Shown piece after piece: positions 26,929 through 36,414 of a DNA stretch of 64,000 nucleotides. This DNA is from G963662605 sp963667005. GTDB lineage: Bacteria; Bacteroidota; Ignavibacteria; Ignavibacteriales; Ignavibacteriaceae. Every line of letters starts with the position of its first letter. Within the stretch, counting starts at the first letter, position 1. The stretch is from positions 1,240,001 to 1,304,000 of the forward strand of contig OY762937.1 of the NCBI GenBank assembly GCA_963667005.1, read 5' to 3'. The position numbers and the translations under genes are program-made. The notes under the pieces are model-generated. The model was not told the DNA's origin. It ran no database searches and saw nothing but the letters and a program-made list of their open reading frames with translations.

Positions 26929-27780
26929 ATGAAGAATCTGTATTTACCTCCGAGCTTAACTCAAATCCTCATAGTTAGCTTTCTTTTTACGGCACTTGCT
27001 CTACCCCAGACAACATTAAAAAATGCGCCAATAAACGTCTCTTGTAGGCTTTCTGCTTTTGAAGGTTCATATGTGCTTATAGTACAGAATTTGTCCGCAG
27101 AGAATCTTGATTTATGGTTGAGAGCAAAAGGTAAATTAACCGAATTGCATTTGACAGCGAATAGCAAAAAGGAAATTGGTTGGGCTCAAGGATTCAAATT
27201 TGACGCTAATAATCATTTTTATATTTGGGGAAACGGATATGATACTCTGCATCAGACAATGCCGGAGAAGGAATTGTCACCATGGAGGATCGGTTTCGCG
27301 GACGGAGGACTTGCACTCAGCCTTTCAAAATATCTATTACAGTCTCAACTGGAGAAACACTTAACTTTGCCAATGAAAAAGAAAGCGCTGAAGGCAATTG
27401 ATATAGAAATGAATCATGCGCCTATAATCGTCTTAAAAGAAGGCTCCGAAAGGATTTATGCGAACGTAAAACTGCAACCATCGTTATTGCATGTAAATTT
27501 AAGTAAACCAATTACCGTTAGTGCATCTTTTATCCCTTACTACAAACAAGCGAATGGGCAAATTTGTGCAACGCAGATTAGAGTCGAAGAAATGCTTCTT
27601 GATGATGCACCAAACGATCTGTTAAATAATATTACCCCTGCCGTAAATGCATTGATTACAGAATTATTTTCTAGTTATGTGATGTATCAAATAGAAAATA
27701 GCTTTTTAATAAAACTGGCCAAGGTTGTTAATTTACGAGGAAAAGTTTTAGATGGCCGGCTTGAGATAGTAATACTATAA
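26929..27780 (+). CDS. Exported protein of unknown function
   Basis: The ATG at 26929 is preceded by GGGAGA. The 283-residue product has a signal peptide (about residues 1-30, ending near ALALPQ) and a beta-rich mature domain with no recognised motif (YVLIVQNLSAENLDLWLRAKG; later KLQPSLLHVNLSKPITVSASF). The pattern of a C-terminal amphipathic strand is reminiscent of DUF4403- or lipid-binding-type periplasmic proteins, but this is not certain. It follows the previous gene by 31 bases and may share its message. Confidence 0.55.
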   Translation: MKNLYLPPSLTQILIVSFLFTALALPQTTLKNAPINVSCRLSAFEGSYVLIVQNLSAENLDLWLRAKGKLTELHLTANSKKEIGWAQGFKFDANNHFYIWGNGYDTLHQTMPEKELSPWRIGFADGGLALSLSKYLLQSQLEKHLTLPMKKKALKAIDIEMNHAPIIVLKEGSERIYANVKLQPSLLHVNLSKPITVSASFIPYYKQANGQICATQIRVEEMLLDDAPNDLLNNITPAVNALITELFSSYVMYQIENSFLIKLAKVVNLRGKVLDGRLEIVIL

Positions 27781-27830
27781 ATTAACTTCTTTCGATTAGA
27801 GTAATATTTACGAACATATTTTTGAATATT

Positions 27831-28487
27831 ATGGATAACCTTATTTGCTCTCTTAAAAAGTTTAACAGAAAAGAACGATTTTATTTAATTGGCACAGCGC
27901 TAGGCAATAGTGAATTTTATTTAGATGGCGATTTTAGAGCCGAACTAAAATCAAGCCTACCCAATTTGGATTGTGATATTCCGAATAATGCTTTTGTAGC
28001 AATGGATTATCACATAGATTGGATATATGCGAGTTTATTAATAACACAAAATCCTCAGATTCAATTCCCCGTAGAAAACAAAGATAGTATAATCAAAGCA
28101 ACGCAAGAAGATATTGATTTAGTCGTATGTTTCCCTGACGAACAGCATTGCGGCAAACATCATCTTATTTTGTGTGAATGCAAAGCCGAAACCGGTTGGA
28201 CGAATAAACAACTACTATCGAAAGCAGGTAGATTGGTAGAGATATTTGGGGATGATGGGAAGAGATACGAGGAAATAGTACTTGTCCATTTTGTTTTACT
28301 ATCTCCCAAAAAATCGAATAGGTTAAGAGTAAATGAAGTTCCTTCTTTTATGAAAACAAATGGCGATATTCCTTGGATGCAATTACACATTCCCGATGGA
28401 CTGCAAAAGATAACGCGATGTGATAAAAGTGGTAGGGACTCAATAAACGGCGTGTATTGGAAGGTTGAGAAAACAGGAGAGGGTTAA
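27831..28487 (+). CDS. Putative PD-(D/E)XK nuclease-like protein
   Basis: A 218-residue protein (or 221 if the TTG at 27822 is used). The core shows DIDLVVCFPDE with Asp96, then a strand ending in ILCECKAE with Glu116 and Lys118, the spacing and sequence of a PD-(D/E)XK active site. A helix with KQLLSKAGRLVEIFG follows, as in many restriction-type folds. No methyltransferase is next to it, so it is not a standard restriction-modification enzyme. It lies just left of the candidate origin, so a replication or repair role for the element is as likely as defence. Confidence 0.6.
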   Translation: MDNLICSLKKFNRKERFYLIGTALGNSEFYLDGDFRAELKSSLPNLDCDIPNNAFVAMDYHIDWIYASLLITQNPQIQFPVENKDSIIKATQEDIDLVVCFPDEQHCGKHHLILCECKAETGWTNKQLLSKAGRLVEIFGDDGKRYEEIVLVHFVLLSPKKSNRLRVNEVPSFMKTNGDIPWMQLHIPDGLQKITRCDKSGRDSINGVYWKVEKTGEG

Positions 28488-28620
28488 CTATTCAAAATGT
28501 GTTGATGGGATATTGACATGACACACCTGACGAATTCGAATGAGGGAATTAAACAATTTTCTCAGCAAGAGTTGGCAAATTCATTCGCGCTCGTGCATAT
28601 TATTGAGAGAACAGCGAAGC

Positions 28621-28909
28621 GGTAATCGTTGGTAACCGCTATTTTAAGTCTCCAGATTACCAAAAAGTTCGTTTTTAGCCTGATTTGAAAGAAAATCGCC
28701 AAGGTAATCAGGTAATCAGATTACTTTTGATATTCATAGGGAAAATATATTATAATAAAATAAACAGGCATCATCCGTTTTATATTATTATATATTATTT
28801 TCTTCTAGATTTCAAAAAGTAACCGATTACCTGATTACCATTGGTTTTTGAGCCGCATTCGAGCTTATTTGGAAAAATCAGCGATTACCTTGCGATTACT
28901 CCGGTTACC
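28621..28909. repeat. Iteron-like repeats around an AT-rich core: candidate replication origin
   Basis: About ten copies of the heptamer GATTACC (or its complement GGTAATC, plus close variants) occur here. Left of the core: GGTAATC at 28621, 28703 and 28711, GGTAACC at 28631, GATTACC at 28655, GATTACT at 28719. Right of it: GATTACC at 28825, 28833 and 28883, GATTACT at 28894, GGTTACC at 28903. Between lies a stretch of nearly pure A and T (about 28741-28800). The array touches the 3' end of the primase-helicase gene. Iterons beside an AT-rich core and an initiator gene are the standard layout of plasmid and phage origins. Confidence 0.65.
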
Positions 28910-31136
28910 TTAGCGTATAAACTGACATTGCTACGCCATTAACCTTTTTGGTCAACTTTTCAACACCCTTGAGTCTGAGTCTGGACAGGCTGTTTAAGTA
29001 ATGTCCGTTAAAATGAAACTTACAAACCCGCCCCATGCTTTTCGATGGAATGTATCCATCCTTTATGGCCAACTCAACAACCTGACCCTCGGCAGACAAT
29101 GTAATACCCTGATTAAACATTCTTTCGCTTTCGGACGGTGGGAAGATCTCCCCAAGTAAAAAGAATGAGTCATCTTTTCTTCTTAATGCTTTTGCGAATT
29201 CCTCATATTCATCAGCAGTAATTTCTTTTAATTTATCCTTCGCTAAAGTAGCAACTGCCTTGTTCGCGAGTTCTACATCGCAATCGTAGCTAAGAATAAG
29301 TTCAGCGAATATATTCAATTCCTCATCTATTCGCTCTTGCATGTCCGGAATGTTTTTGTAAAATTGTAAAAGCTCGGTTTTCACGGCATTCTCATTCCTA
29401 ATAACGCTGAACCTTCTGTCCTGACTGTCCAAAAATATTGGGCACTCGTTATTCGAGTATAATATTAGGTTCATATGGTTGGTCATCTGGAAAGCGTCTA
29501 TGCCTTTCAATTCAATGGTCTGCTCTCTTGCTGTTATTATGTATTTCAGCCACTCCTTCCGGGCAAGGTTTTCTTTCGGATGCCCAGGTGCATATACTTC
29601 ATCAAATACTTTTAGCCATATCTTTTGATCCTGAGCGTTAAAATTTCTGGCCATGCGTTCACCTTGTACTAACATGCTCTGGCGCTTTCCATACAATGGT
29701 TGCAATATCCTGTCGAACATTAGCCCTTTACCAATTCCTTGCTCCTTTGAGGTAATAAGCCATGCGCTATCGACCTTTATCCTTTGTGTGAGAATTACAG
29801 CATTCCAATTCAGGAAGCGTTTTACATATTCTTTATCCCCGAAAATGTTCATCATTATTTCAAATATGACCGGTGTATCCTGTTCCATGCGAACAATTAC
29901 TTCATCGCCCGAAAGCAAAGGGGTGTTTTTGTTGTGTTGGGATAGATATTCTGATTCCTGAAACATGTTGAAATACTCTTTCTGCAAGCCACTAGGCTTA
30001 CCAGGATCGAATATTATTTTTACCCGCGGAAGGAAGGTTTTACAATCCGGATTAATGTCATTGAAGTGGCAATAGTTAATCCAATCATCATTATTCTTAA
30101 ACACAACATACCCACCTTCATCAATGCGGCTTGCATAACCGAGTGTTTCATTGAAAAATAGAGAACTCTTACCAGCAAGTAGTTCCGACGAATGACTCCA
30201 GAAAGTTTTATCCTCTGACGAACAGTACAAAAAAACCTGCCCCGCCTTATTAAAATCGACGAATGCGTTGTGCTTATCTGGATTCTGCCTCTTAGCTGGG
30301 TCACAAAATGGACAGAGCACTTGTGTCTTGCCGGTAATGTCCTTAAATCGTATCTCAGTGCCATCCTCAAGCCTGACCTTATCATCAATCGAAAAATCAC
30401 CATCGTACTTTTCCACCTGTTCTTTTCCAGGACTGCCCGGTGTCTTCTTTCTGAATGATTCTGGAACAATCTTGTCCTCGAACACATCAATGAGTCTTGC
30501 CTGAGCAGTGTTGCCGTTGAGATCGATATAGGAATCATGAAAATATACTTCAGCATCTGGATTCACTTTGAAATATCGGTTGCCGTCGAATGATGTTGGA
30601 TCTAGTGTTGGATATTTCTTCAGCCACCAGTCTCTGCTCGCCTCGCAGGCACCCAAAGAAATAGGTTCTTTGATAGGTATGATTACACGGAACTTATCAA
30701 TTGCCGAGTCGGGTATATCAGTTCCAGACTTATCCTTTTTAGGTTTCTGATGATTAACGGTTGTGTGAATAACACAGGTAAAGCGAAACTCTTCCACTTG
30801 TTTAAGAAACTCTTCCAGCGTGGGAGTTCCTTTGTCGAAATCTAGAACCAGGGCGTATACAGCCTTCACATTGGCTTTGACCTTATAGCCGTCTCTTAGC
30901 TCACTTGGAATGTAACTTTGTGTCCGGATCATCTCTGAAAGTGAAACTTCATCCCACGACACTTCTGTAAATAACCAACCACGGGTTTTCTTGGCCGCTT
31001 CATCCTTGGCCATCTCTGGTGTTATTTGTGAGTTGTATGAGTATTTGAGAGTTATTGAAGGATTGGACTTTAATTCAGTTCCTTCATTGACTGAACCTAG
31101 TTCGTCATTATTTACTTTCCTTATATTGTTTGACAT
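28905..31136 (-). CDS. Primase-helicase replication protein (AEP-like primase, DUF5906-type helicase)
   Basis: The ATG at 31136 follows AGGGGGA; a longer frame from 31184 has no site. The 743-residue protein shows an archaeo-eukaryotic primase-like front (VLDFDKG near 95-101, HTTVNHQ, KFRVIIPI), a zinc ribbon-like CPFC...YCSS segment near 270-310, and a superfamily 3-type helicase in the second half with SKEQGIGKG as Walker A and KVFDEVYA as Walker B. It would prime and unwind at the element's origin, whose iterons lie at its 3' end. The upstream DUF5659-like gene overlaps it by 29 bases. Confidence 0.8.
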   Translation of the reverse strand: MSNNIRKVNNDELGSVNEGTELKSNPSITLKYSYNSQITPEMAKDEAAKKTRGWLFTEVSWDEVSLSEMIRTQSYIPSELRDGYKVKANVKAVYALVLDFDKGTPTLEEFLKQVEEFRFTCVIHTTVNHQKPKKDKSGTDIPDSAIDKFRVIIPIKEPISLGACEASRDWWLKKYPTLDPTSFDGNRYFKVNPDAEVYFHDSYIDLNGNTAQARLIDVFEDKIVPESFRKKTPGSPGKEQVEKYDGDFSIDDKVRLEDGTEIRFKDITGKTQVLCPFCDPAKRQNPDKHNAFVDFNKAGQVFLYCSSEDKTFWSHSSELLAGKSSLFFNETLGYASRIDEGGYVVFKNNDDWINYCHFNDINPDCKTFLPRVKIIFDPGKPSGLQKEYFNMFQESEYLSQHNKNTPLLSGDEVIVRMEQDTPVIFEIMMNIFGDKEYVKRFLNWNAVILTQRIKVDSAWLITSKEQGIGKGLMFDRILQPLYGKRQSMLVQGERMARNFNAQDQKIWLKVFDEVYAPGHPKENLARKEWLKYIITAREQTIELKGIDAFQMTNHMNLILYSNNECPIFLDSQDRRFSVIRNENAVKTELLQFYKNIPDMQERIDEELNIFAELILSYDCDVELANKAVATLAKDKLKEITADEYEEFAKALRRKDDSFFLLGEIFPPSESERMFNQGITLSAEGQVVELAIKDGYIPSKSMGRVCKFHFNGHYLNSLSRLRLKGVEKLTKKVNGVAMSVYTLR

Positions 31137-31398
31137 TGTTATTTCCCCCTGAATTTGTATTTGTATTACCGTATGAATGCACAATGCTTTTCAGTGCTTT
31201 AATTGCATTGCCGTAAGCCATTGGCTCAACCTTTGCACTCATGGAGTAGTAAGAATTGATGGCGGTATCAGTCAGTTCATCGTCATTGAAATTGAAGACT
31301 GTGTTGCCATTTTGTTTGTGGTGTGATTGCATCTTTATCCCGGTAGCCACTAAATACGCTGCCAGGTAAAAATCGCGTGTTGTTTGAAGATTTTGCAT
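31108..31398 (-). CDS. DUF5659-like small protein in front of the primase
   Basis: A 96-residue protein starting at the ATG at 31398 with AGGAGA upstream. The start TRDFYLAAYLVATGIKM and the following acidic strand segment match the pattern of DUF5659 proteins, small partners often encoded beside phage-type primases. The C-terminus is Asn- and Gly-rich. It overlaps the primase start by 29 bases, so translation is probably coupled. Confidence 0.6.
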   Translation of the reverse strand: MQNLQTTRDFYLAAYLVATGIKMQSHHKQNGNTVFNFNDDELTDTAINSYYSMSAKVEPMAYGNAIKALKSIVHSYGNTNTNSGGNNNVKQYKESK

Positions 31399-31458
31399 TT
31401 TGTTCTCCTCTGAATTTTTATGTGAATAAGTTGGAATTTAATACCCCCAACTAATAAT

Positions 31459-31487
31459 AATATAAATTATTTTTTTTGTGTTGTCAA
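31459..31487 (-). promoter_or_regulatory. Sigma70-type promoter of the primase operon
   Basis: On the minus strand TTGACA (31487-31482) and TATATT (31464-31459) are spaced by exactly 17 bases, the spacer being A-rich. It lies 60 bases upstream of the DUF5659-like start. The -35 is perfect and the -10 has five of six consensus bases. Confidence 0.65.
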
Positions 31488-31651
31488 GCGAAACACTAAC
31501 CTTTCCTTGTTAGCTCTGAGGAATTAATTGTCAAATGTCAAATGAATTATATTGGCAACTATTATCCGGATTACCTAACCAAGTCGGGGTTGGAATCTTT
31601 GCTCTTTGTGTTTTGTTTGTAGATGGAAAGAATTAATTTCAAAGGCTTTTT

Positions 31652-33952
31652 ATGGCGACACAAAACCTCTCAAGCGCGCAAATTCTATACTCGAGACATT
31701 TCCCCGAGTTGCTTTCTGCTGATTCCACGCTTGAAGAATACAAAGTTTCGAATCCGCTAAATGGATATAAAAACGAAATGACTATCGATAAGTTTGGTAT
31801 GTATGAAGCACATAATCCCCCTTCCAAGGGATTCGTAAATCAATTTTTACAACTAGCCGAAGGTCTAATAGCAGAAGAAGATGAAGCGTTTTTCGAGGAA
31901 TTGAAACAAGGAAAAGCGAGCTGTAGTCTTGAAGAAATATCGAATCTTCACAACAATTTATTCAAGAATGAGGGTAAATCAGCTTTTGACTATTTGGTAA
32001 ATGAACGGGGCTTGACGATTGATACAATTAAAAAATATCGATTAGGTTTTGATATAAACGCAAGAGAACTTGTTATACCGGCTCTTAATATCACAAGGAA
32101 AAATCCTATTGCGGTTAAATATTTGGCAGTACCCAATTCACTTGATCAAAAACCAACAACTCTTCGAACTATCGGGTATTCGTATTTGTTGGGTTATCAC
32201 AAGCTAAAATTTGCAAATAATTCTTCAATTCCAAAGTATATCGTGCTTGATGAACTTGATGCTCTTTATCTGCGTCAATGGGGTTTGGAGGTATATTGTA
32301 GTATGACCTTTAATTGCGAGATGATGAAAGAGTGGTGTTCGTTGTTTCATGATTCGGATGTGATTATCTTTGCGGATCATAGTCAAGAGTCGCAAACGAA
32401 TACTTGGGAATTGGCCAACTATGCTAACTCAATTACGTTGGTTCGTCTCTCCGAGCCATGCGTCTCAGACTATTTTGTCAAAAAGAAACATACTCTTACG
32501 GATTTACTTGAGCGGGTAAAAGATGGACAAAAACTAGACAGCAATTATTTTGTAAGCATGCGGACGCTCAGAATCGTTGAAGAGAAAAAAGATCCATCAG
32601 AATATATTAATGGACCACAAGACTTGACTCAAAACTATGGTTTCGTATATGGAGCTAAGATTGATGGTGATTACTATTACTTGTCCTCGTCAAGAGTTTT
32701 TTATGACGAACAAGTCTTTTCCGATACAGGGGTTTATAAAAAGCATGAATTTGAACTCTCGGAAATATCGGAAGAACTTGCCGAAAAGTATACACAAGGG
32801 AATAAAACTATTAAGATTTCTGATTTGTTTGCTGCAACCAGAGAATACATTAAAAAATACATTTTTTTTCAACAGGATCAGATTTATGATTTGTTAACTG
32901 TTTGGGCTATGGGAACCTATGTATTTACGCTTTTCAGGCACTTTCCTTATATCCATATTCAGGCGGATAAGAATTCCGGGAAAACACAATTAATGGAAGT
33001 ATTACGGCCAATTTGTTTCAATGGGAAATCCTATGTGAATCCAACCGGAGCGGTCATTTTTCGAGATGCTGAATGTAATTTACCAACTATGTTTATAGAC
33101 GAAGCTGAACGACTTGGCTCGCGAAACAGCCAAGGACCACTTATGGAACTGTTGAATACTGGTTTTCAGAAAGGTGCTACTGTGAGCAGAATTGCACCCG
33201 CTGGAAAAGGAGGATTTGTCACATTTAGCGTTTATTGTCCGAAAATGTTTGCAGGCATCAATGATATGAACGAAGTACTACAGAGCCGATCAATAGATGT
33301 TATGATGACACGAAAATTGCCAAATGAAATAGTAGCCACATATAGGTTTGACTCAAGTACAACGAAACAACAAATCGACATAAAAGAAAACATGTACTTA
33401 TTTGGGCTGCAAAGTGCATCAATAATCAAACGGACGTATGATACCAAACTTGACGCAATTCCACAGCTAGCAGCACTTGAGAACAGACAGCACGATATTT
33501 GGAGTCCTTTGTTTGTTATTTCTTCTATTATTGATTTTGAAAACAAAAACACTAAAATATCAGACGCTCTATCCGTTCTAGCGTCTGCTCAGGCGACACT
33601 TCAGTTGGCAAAAGATGAGCAAGAAAATCCGTCGGCCCGGCTGTTGTTATTTTTGGACGAGGTGCTGAACAGAGTAAAATATTTCAAGAAAAAGGATGCG
33701 ATAATAGAATATAGAACAGAAGAAATATTTAATGAATTTATGAAAGATCCCGATTGGAAAAGAACAGTGCCGACAAAAAATAAATTGACTTCTGAATTGC
33801 GAAAAGTCGGGATCGACACAAAAAATGAAGCGGTTAACAATAAAACTGAACGGTGCTACTTGGTAGATATCGAAAGATTGGTAGATTTAGGTAAGCGCAA
33901 CAAGGTCGAAATTGGGTTTTATAAGCGCATTGAGGAGCCGGGGGCAAGTTGA
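31652..33952 (+). CDS. TOPRIM/AAA replication-type protein (second primase-helicase)
   Basis: A 766-residue protein transcribed away from the first primase. The N-terminal 270 residues resemble a DnaG/Twinkle-type primase core: YLVNERGLTIDTIKKYRLG, then a TOPRIM-like IVLDELDALYL and VIIFADHS that keep acidic positions but lack the usual Gly of the first motif. The second half is an AAA ATPase with ADKNSGKTQ as Walker A and TMFIDEAER as Walker B. A C-terminal region of about 100 residues may be a winged-helix DNA-binding part. It may serve a second replicon or assist the first. Confidence 0.65.
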   Translation: MATQNLSSAQILYSRHFPELLSADSTLEEYKVSNPLNGYKNEMTIDKFGMYEAHNPPSKGFVNQFLQLAEGLIAEEDEAFFEELKQGKASCSLEEISNLHNNLFKNEGKSAFDYLVNERGLTIDTIKKYRLGFDINARELVIPALNITRKNPIAVKYLAVPNSLDQKPTTLRTIGYSYLLGYHKLKFANNSSIPKYIVLDELDALYLRQWGLEVYCSMTFNCEMMKEWCSLFHDSDVIIFADHSQESQTNTWELANYANSITLVRLSEPCVSDYFVKKKHTLTDLLERVKDGQKLDSNYFVSMRTLRIVEEKKDPSEYINGPQDLTQNYGFVYGAKIDGDYYYLSSSRVFYDEQVFSDTGVYKKHEFELSEISEELAEKYTQGNKTIKISDLFAATREYIKKYIFFQQDQIYDLLTVWAMGTYVFTLFRHFPYIHIQADKNSGKTQLMEVLRPICFNGKSYVNPTGAVIFRDAECNLPTMFIDEAERLGSRNSQGPLMELLNTGFQKGATVSRIAPAGKGGFVTFSVYCPKMFAGINDMNEVLQSRSIDVMMTRKLPNEIVATYRFDSSTTKQQIDIKENMYLFGLQSASIIKRTYDTKLDAIPQLAALENRQHDIWSPLFVISSIIDFENKNTKISDALSVLASAQATLQLAKDEQENPSARLLLFLDEVLNRVKYFKKKDAIIEYRTEEIFNEFMKDPDWKRTVPTKNKLTSELRKVGIDTKNEAVNNKTERCYLVDIERLVDLGKRNKVEIGFYKRIEEPGAS

Positions 33953-33955
33953 TTC

Positions 33956-34222
33956 ATTACGAATTCAAGATAGATTTCGTAATTAAAATTTAGCGATTTC
34001 GGCAAAAAATGAAATATTACGAACTTACAATGTTGTTATGTCGTGATTATTGGATGCGGTGAGATGCAGGTGACTTGTGTAAAAAGACTTCATTTTATTG
34101 GTGATTTTTTGTGTTTTTCGCCGAGGCGTAATTTCGTAATGTCGTAATTTTGCGCAAACCGCAGGGGCTTTTTGATTTAAAACCGAGTGACTCTATAATA
34201 AACATAATACCGACTTCGTAAT
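33956..34222. repeat. Second iteron-like cluster (TTCGTAAT motif)
   Basis: The 8-mer TTCGTAAT occurs at 33976, 34133 and 34215, its complement ATTACGAA at 33956 and 34016, and variants GGCGTAAT at 34126 and GTCGTAAT at 34141. Seven sites lie within 270 bases of a gene-free stretch, between the second primase-like gene and a gene with a C-terminal helix-turn-helix. This motif differs from the GATTACC iterons at 28621-28909. It may be a second origin or an operator array. Confidence 0.5.
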
Positions 34223-34284
34223 TTTGAGCGATAATGATTTCGATCGTTCATGTTGTTTCATACGGCAATTACCAAAGGCTATAT

Positions 34285-36108
34285 ATGTCTCGTGAAAAAA
34301 TAACAATTTCTAATGGCCTCAATTTTCATAAAATTGAGCTGACCGGTCCTGATTATCCAGGCATTGGCGAACTTCGCTTATTCGTTCCCGACTGGAACCA
34401 AATATTAAGATCAGATGATTTTTATAAGCCATTGAAGGAGATTAATCCAAAGAATGAAGATTTTTCAGCTTCATTATCATTGTTAGTAGAATATTATCAA
34501 TACTTAACACTTTTACCACCGGGGAAAAGTCATAGACTCCATCCGTATGACAAGTTAATACGGAAGTTTGACATTAACTCTTTGCTATATTTACCGGAAT
34601 TCAACAAAGAGTTGCGGCAGATGAACGCGGATAATAATTTGGATCGCGGTACTATCTACAACTACATAAAGAGTCAAGGCGATAGAGAGAAACAAAAGAT
34701 GGTCGCTCAGATCAGAATGGATATGGATAAAGGATTTTTTAAAACCGAAACTGAAAGCATTGACGACCTTCTTAAAACGGCTTTTTATATGCCAAATCAA
34801 CAAGCGCAACCATATACCCCTTATGGATACCAACAATTTATACACATGGAATTGCAGAAGGTTGCCAACGCAATTTCACATTTTTCTAAAAAACAACGCA
34901 CTGAAGAATACTGCCCCGAGGCTGATTATAACAGCATAATTGAAATCCTAAAAATCGATGAATTGATCCAATTCCTAAGCGATGATTTTGACATAAAAAA
35001 ATTAGTTGCAATGGCAAGCGATGCTTTAAGTATAATGAACTGGTCAGAAGATGTTGCTACCGGTAGGCCAAAAGCAAAATTGAGGTCAGAAAATATGGCT
35101 CCTCAAGGTTATGATAACGAAGAGACCGGTAAAATAATGGGCGGGATTATAACGCGCTTGAACGAAATACTAGTAGAGCAGAAAAAAGAACAAAAAAGAA
35201 CAAGGATTAGACAAATAATTGTAGATATTGAACACCATCTTAATTTACCCTTAAAGCATCGTTGGGTCGGCTTAATTCATATCAAAAATTTATTTGCAGA
35301 TCAAACGGTAGCTCGAAAAATCCTTTTACGTGAAATTGAACAATATCTTAGGTTTTGTTTGAGAGAACATGCGAAAAAATCGCTGGGATACCTAATTAAA
35401 GAATATAATCTATCACAGCCGGAAATCCGACTTTATATAATGCATAATATTGGGGTTCCAAGTCTGAGATACCAGATACCGCTATTCGAAGCACCTTTGT
35501 ATTCTTTTTTTAGCATTAGCAAACATGGGTTATTGTTATTTATCGAGGTCATCCTAAAAAAATGTGCCGATCGGCCAAATGATAGGGAAATTTTAGAAAC
35601 ATACCTTAAATGGCAGTTTATCTCGTTTTTGAAGTATTACAGGGCGTATATTTTAATTGTTCAAGAGTCTGAACGGGAGGGAAAACGAAGCGGGATATAT
35701 CGGTATAATAAAAAGTCGGCAGGTTCAAGAAAGAAATCTGATATTGATTCAGACATCCATGAAGACACCGGGGAGAATGAATCTTTTGCAGATATTATGT
35801 CTTTGGTTGATACTCCTGAGAATGAATCCTTTTTTTATTCCGGCGATTTTGAAAAAGAGGTTGAGCAGGTGCACTCAGATGATTTTGGAGAAGAACTAGT
35901 AGATTTTAACGACTTTTTAGAAAAATCACTCACTTCTGACGAGATTATTCTCTACAGGAAAATAGTAGAAGAAGGCTTAACCGAACAGGCTGTCGCAATT
36001 GAATATGGGGTATCACATACGGCAATTAATAATCGAAAAAAGAAATTATTTGAAAAGATTCGCCGAAGTTCAGAATTTAAGACCTTTGCCAACCGTATTA
36101 AAAATTAA
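34285..36108 (+). CDS. Large helical protein with C-terminal helix-turn-helix
   Basis: The ATG at 34285 follows AAAGG; an ATG at 34234 has no such site. The 607-residue product is mostly helical. Its acidic linker (about 485-545) precedes a sigma70-region-4-like helix-turn-helix near the end: LTEQAVAIEYGVSHTAINNRKKKLFEKI. The rest is not recognised. It resembles an initiator or transcription regulator that could bind the TTCGTAAT repeats lying directly upstream. That link is inference from position. Confidence 0.55.
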   Translation: MSREKITISNGLNFHKIELTGPDYPGIGELRLFVPDWNQILRSDDFYKPLKEINPKNEDFSASLSLLVEYYQYLTLLPPGKSHRLHPYDKLIRKFDINSLLYLPEFNKELRQMNADNNLDRGTIYNYIKSQGDREKQKMVAQIRMDMDKGFFKTETESIDDLLKTAFYMPNQQAQPYTPYGYQQFIHMELQKVANAISHFSKKQRTEEYCPEADYNSIIEILKIDELIQFLSDDFDIKKLVAMASDALSIMNWSEDVATGRPKAKLRSENMAPQGYDNEETGKIMGGIITRLNEILVEQKKEQKRTRIRQIIVDIEHHLNLPLKHRWVGLIHIKNLFADQTVARKILLREIEQYLRFCLREHAKKSLGYLIKEYNLSQPEIRLYIMHNIGVPSLRYQIPLFEAPLYSFFSISKHGLLLFIEVILKKCADRPNDREILETYLKWQFISFLKYYRAYILIVQESEREGKRSGIYRYNKKSAGSRKKSDIDSDIHEDTGENESFADIMSLVDTPENESFFYSGDFEKEVEQVHSDDFGEELVDFNDFLEKSLTSDEIILYRKIVEEGLTEQAVAIEYGVSHTAINNRKKKLFEKIRRSSEFKTFANRIKN

Positions 36109-36414
36109 GCATTCTTGTATAATGCAGATTGTAGACGCGAAAAGTTAAAATCGCTTTGACGCCTATTTTTTTGACAACCGGAGTATTTCACTTGGCTGCT
36201 CAACAAATACCTCAACTTCTCCGTGCAAAAGCTACAATTTAGTTCCGTACCGTGTAGGGGACAAGAAGTCTATATTAAAAATTTAGGAGATAGCTTGCAA
36301 ACCGTTTCCCTTGTTTCCGTATATCTATGAAGGGTTTCATAAAGAAAGCCTTTATTATTAATTCACAATAACCAATAAATTAAATGGAAAATATTAATCA
36401 AGGAGATGAATCGC
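36109..36414. other. Intergenic gap with no recognised feature
   Basis: These 306 bases contain no convincing open frame, no strong hairpin and no copy of either iteron. An AAGGAG at 36400-36405 serves as ribosome binding site for the next gene. Confidence 0.4.

Noticed and set aside
28621..28909. CRISPR array
   Set aside because: Repeats are only 7 bases, in both orientations and unevenly spaced, with no cas genes; iterons fit better. No other CRISPR-like array was seen in the window.
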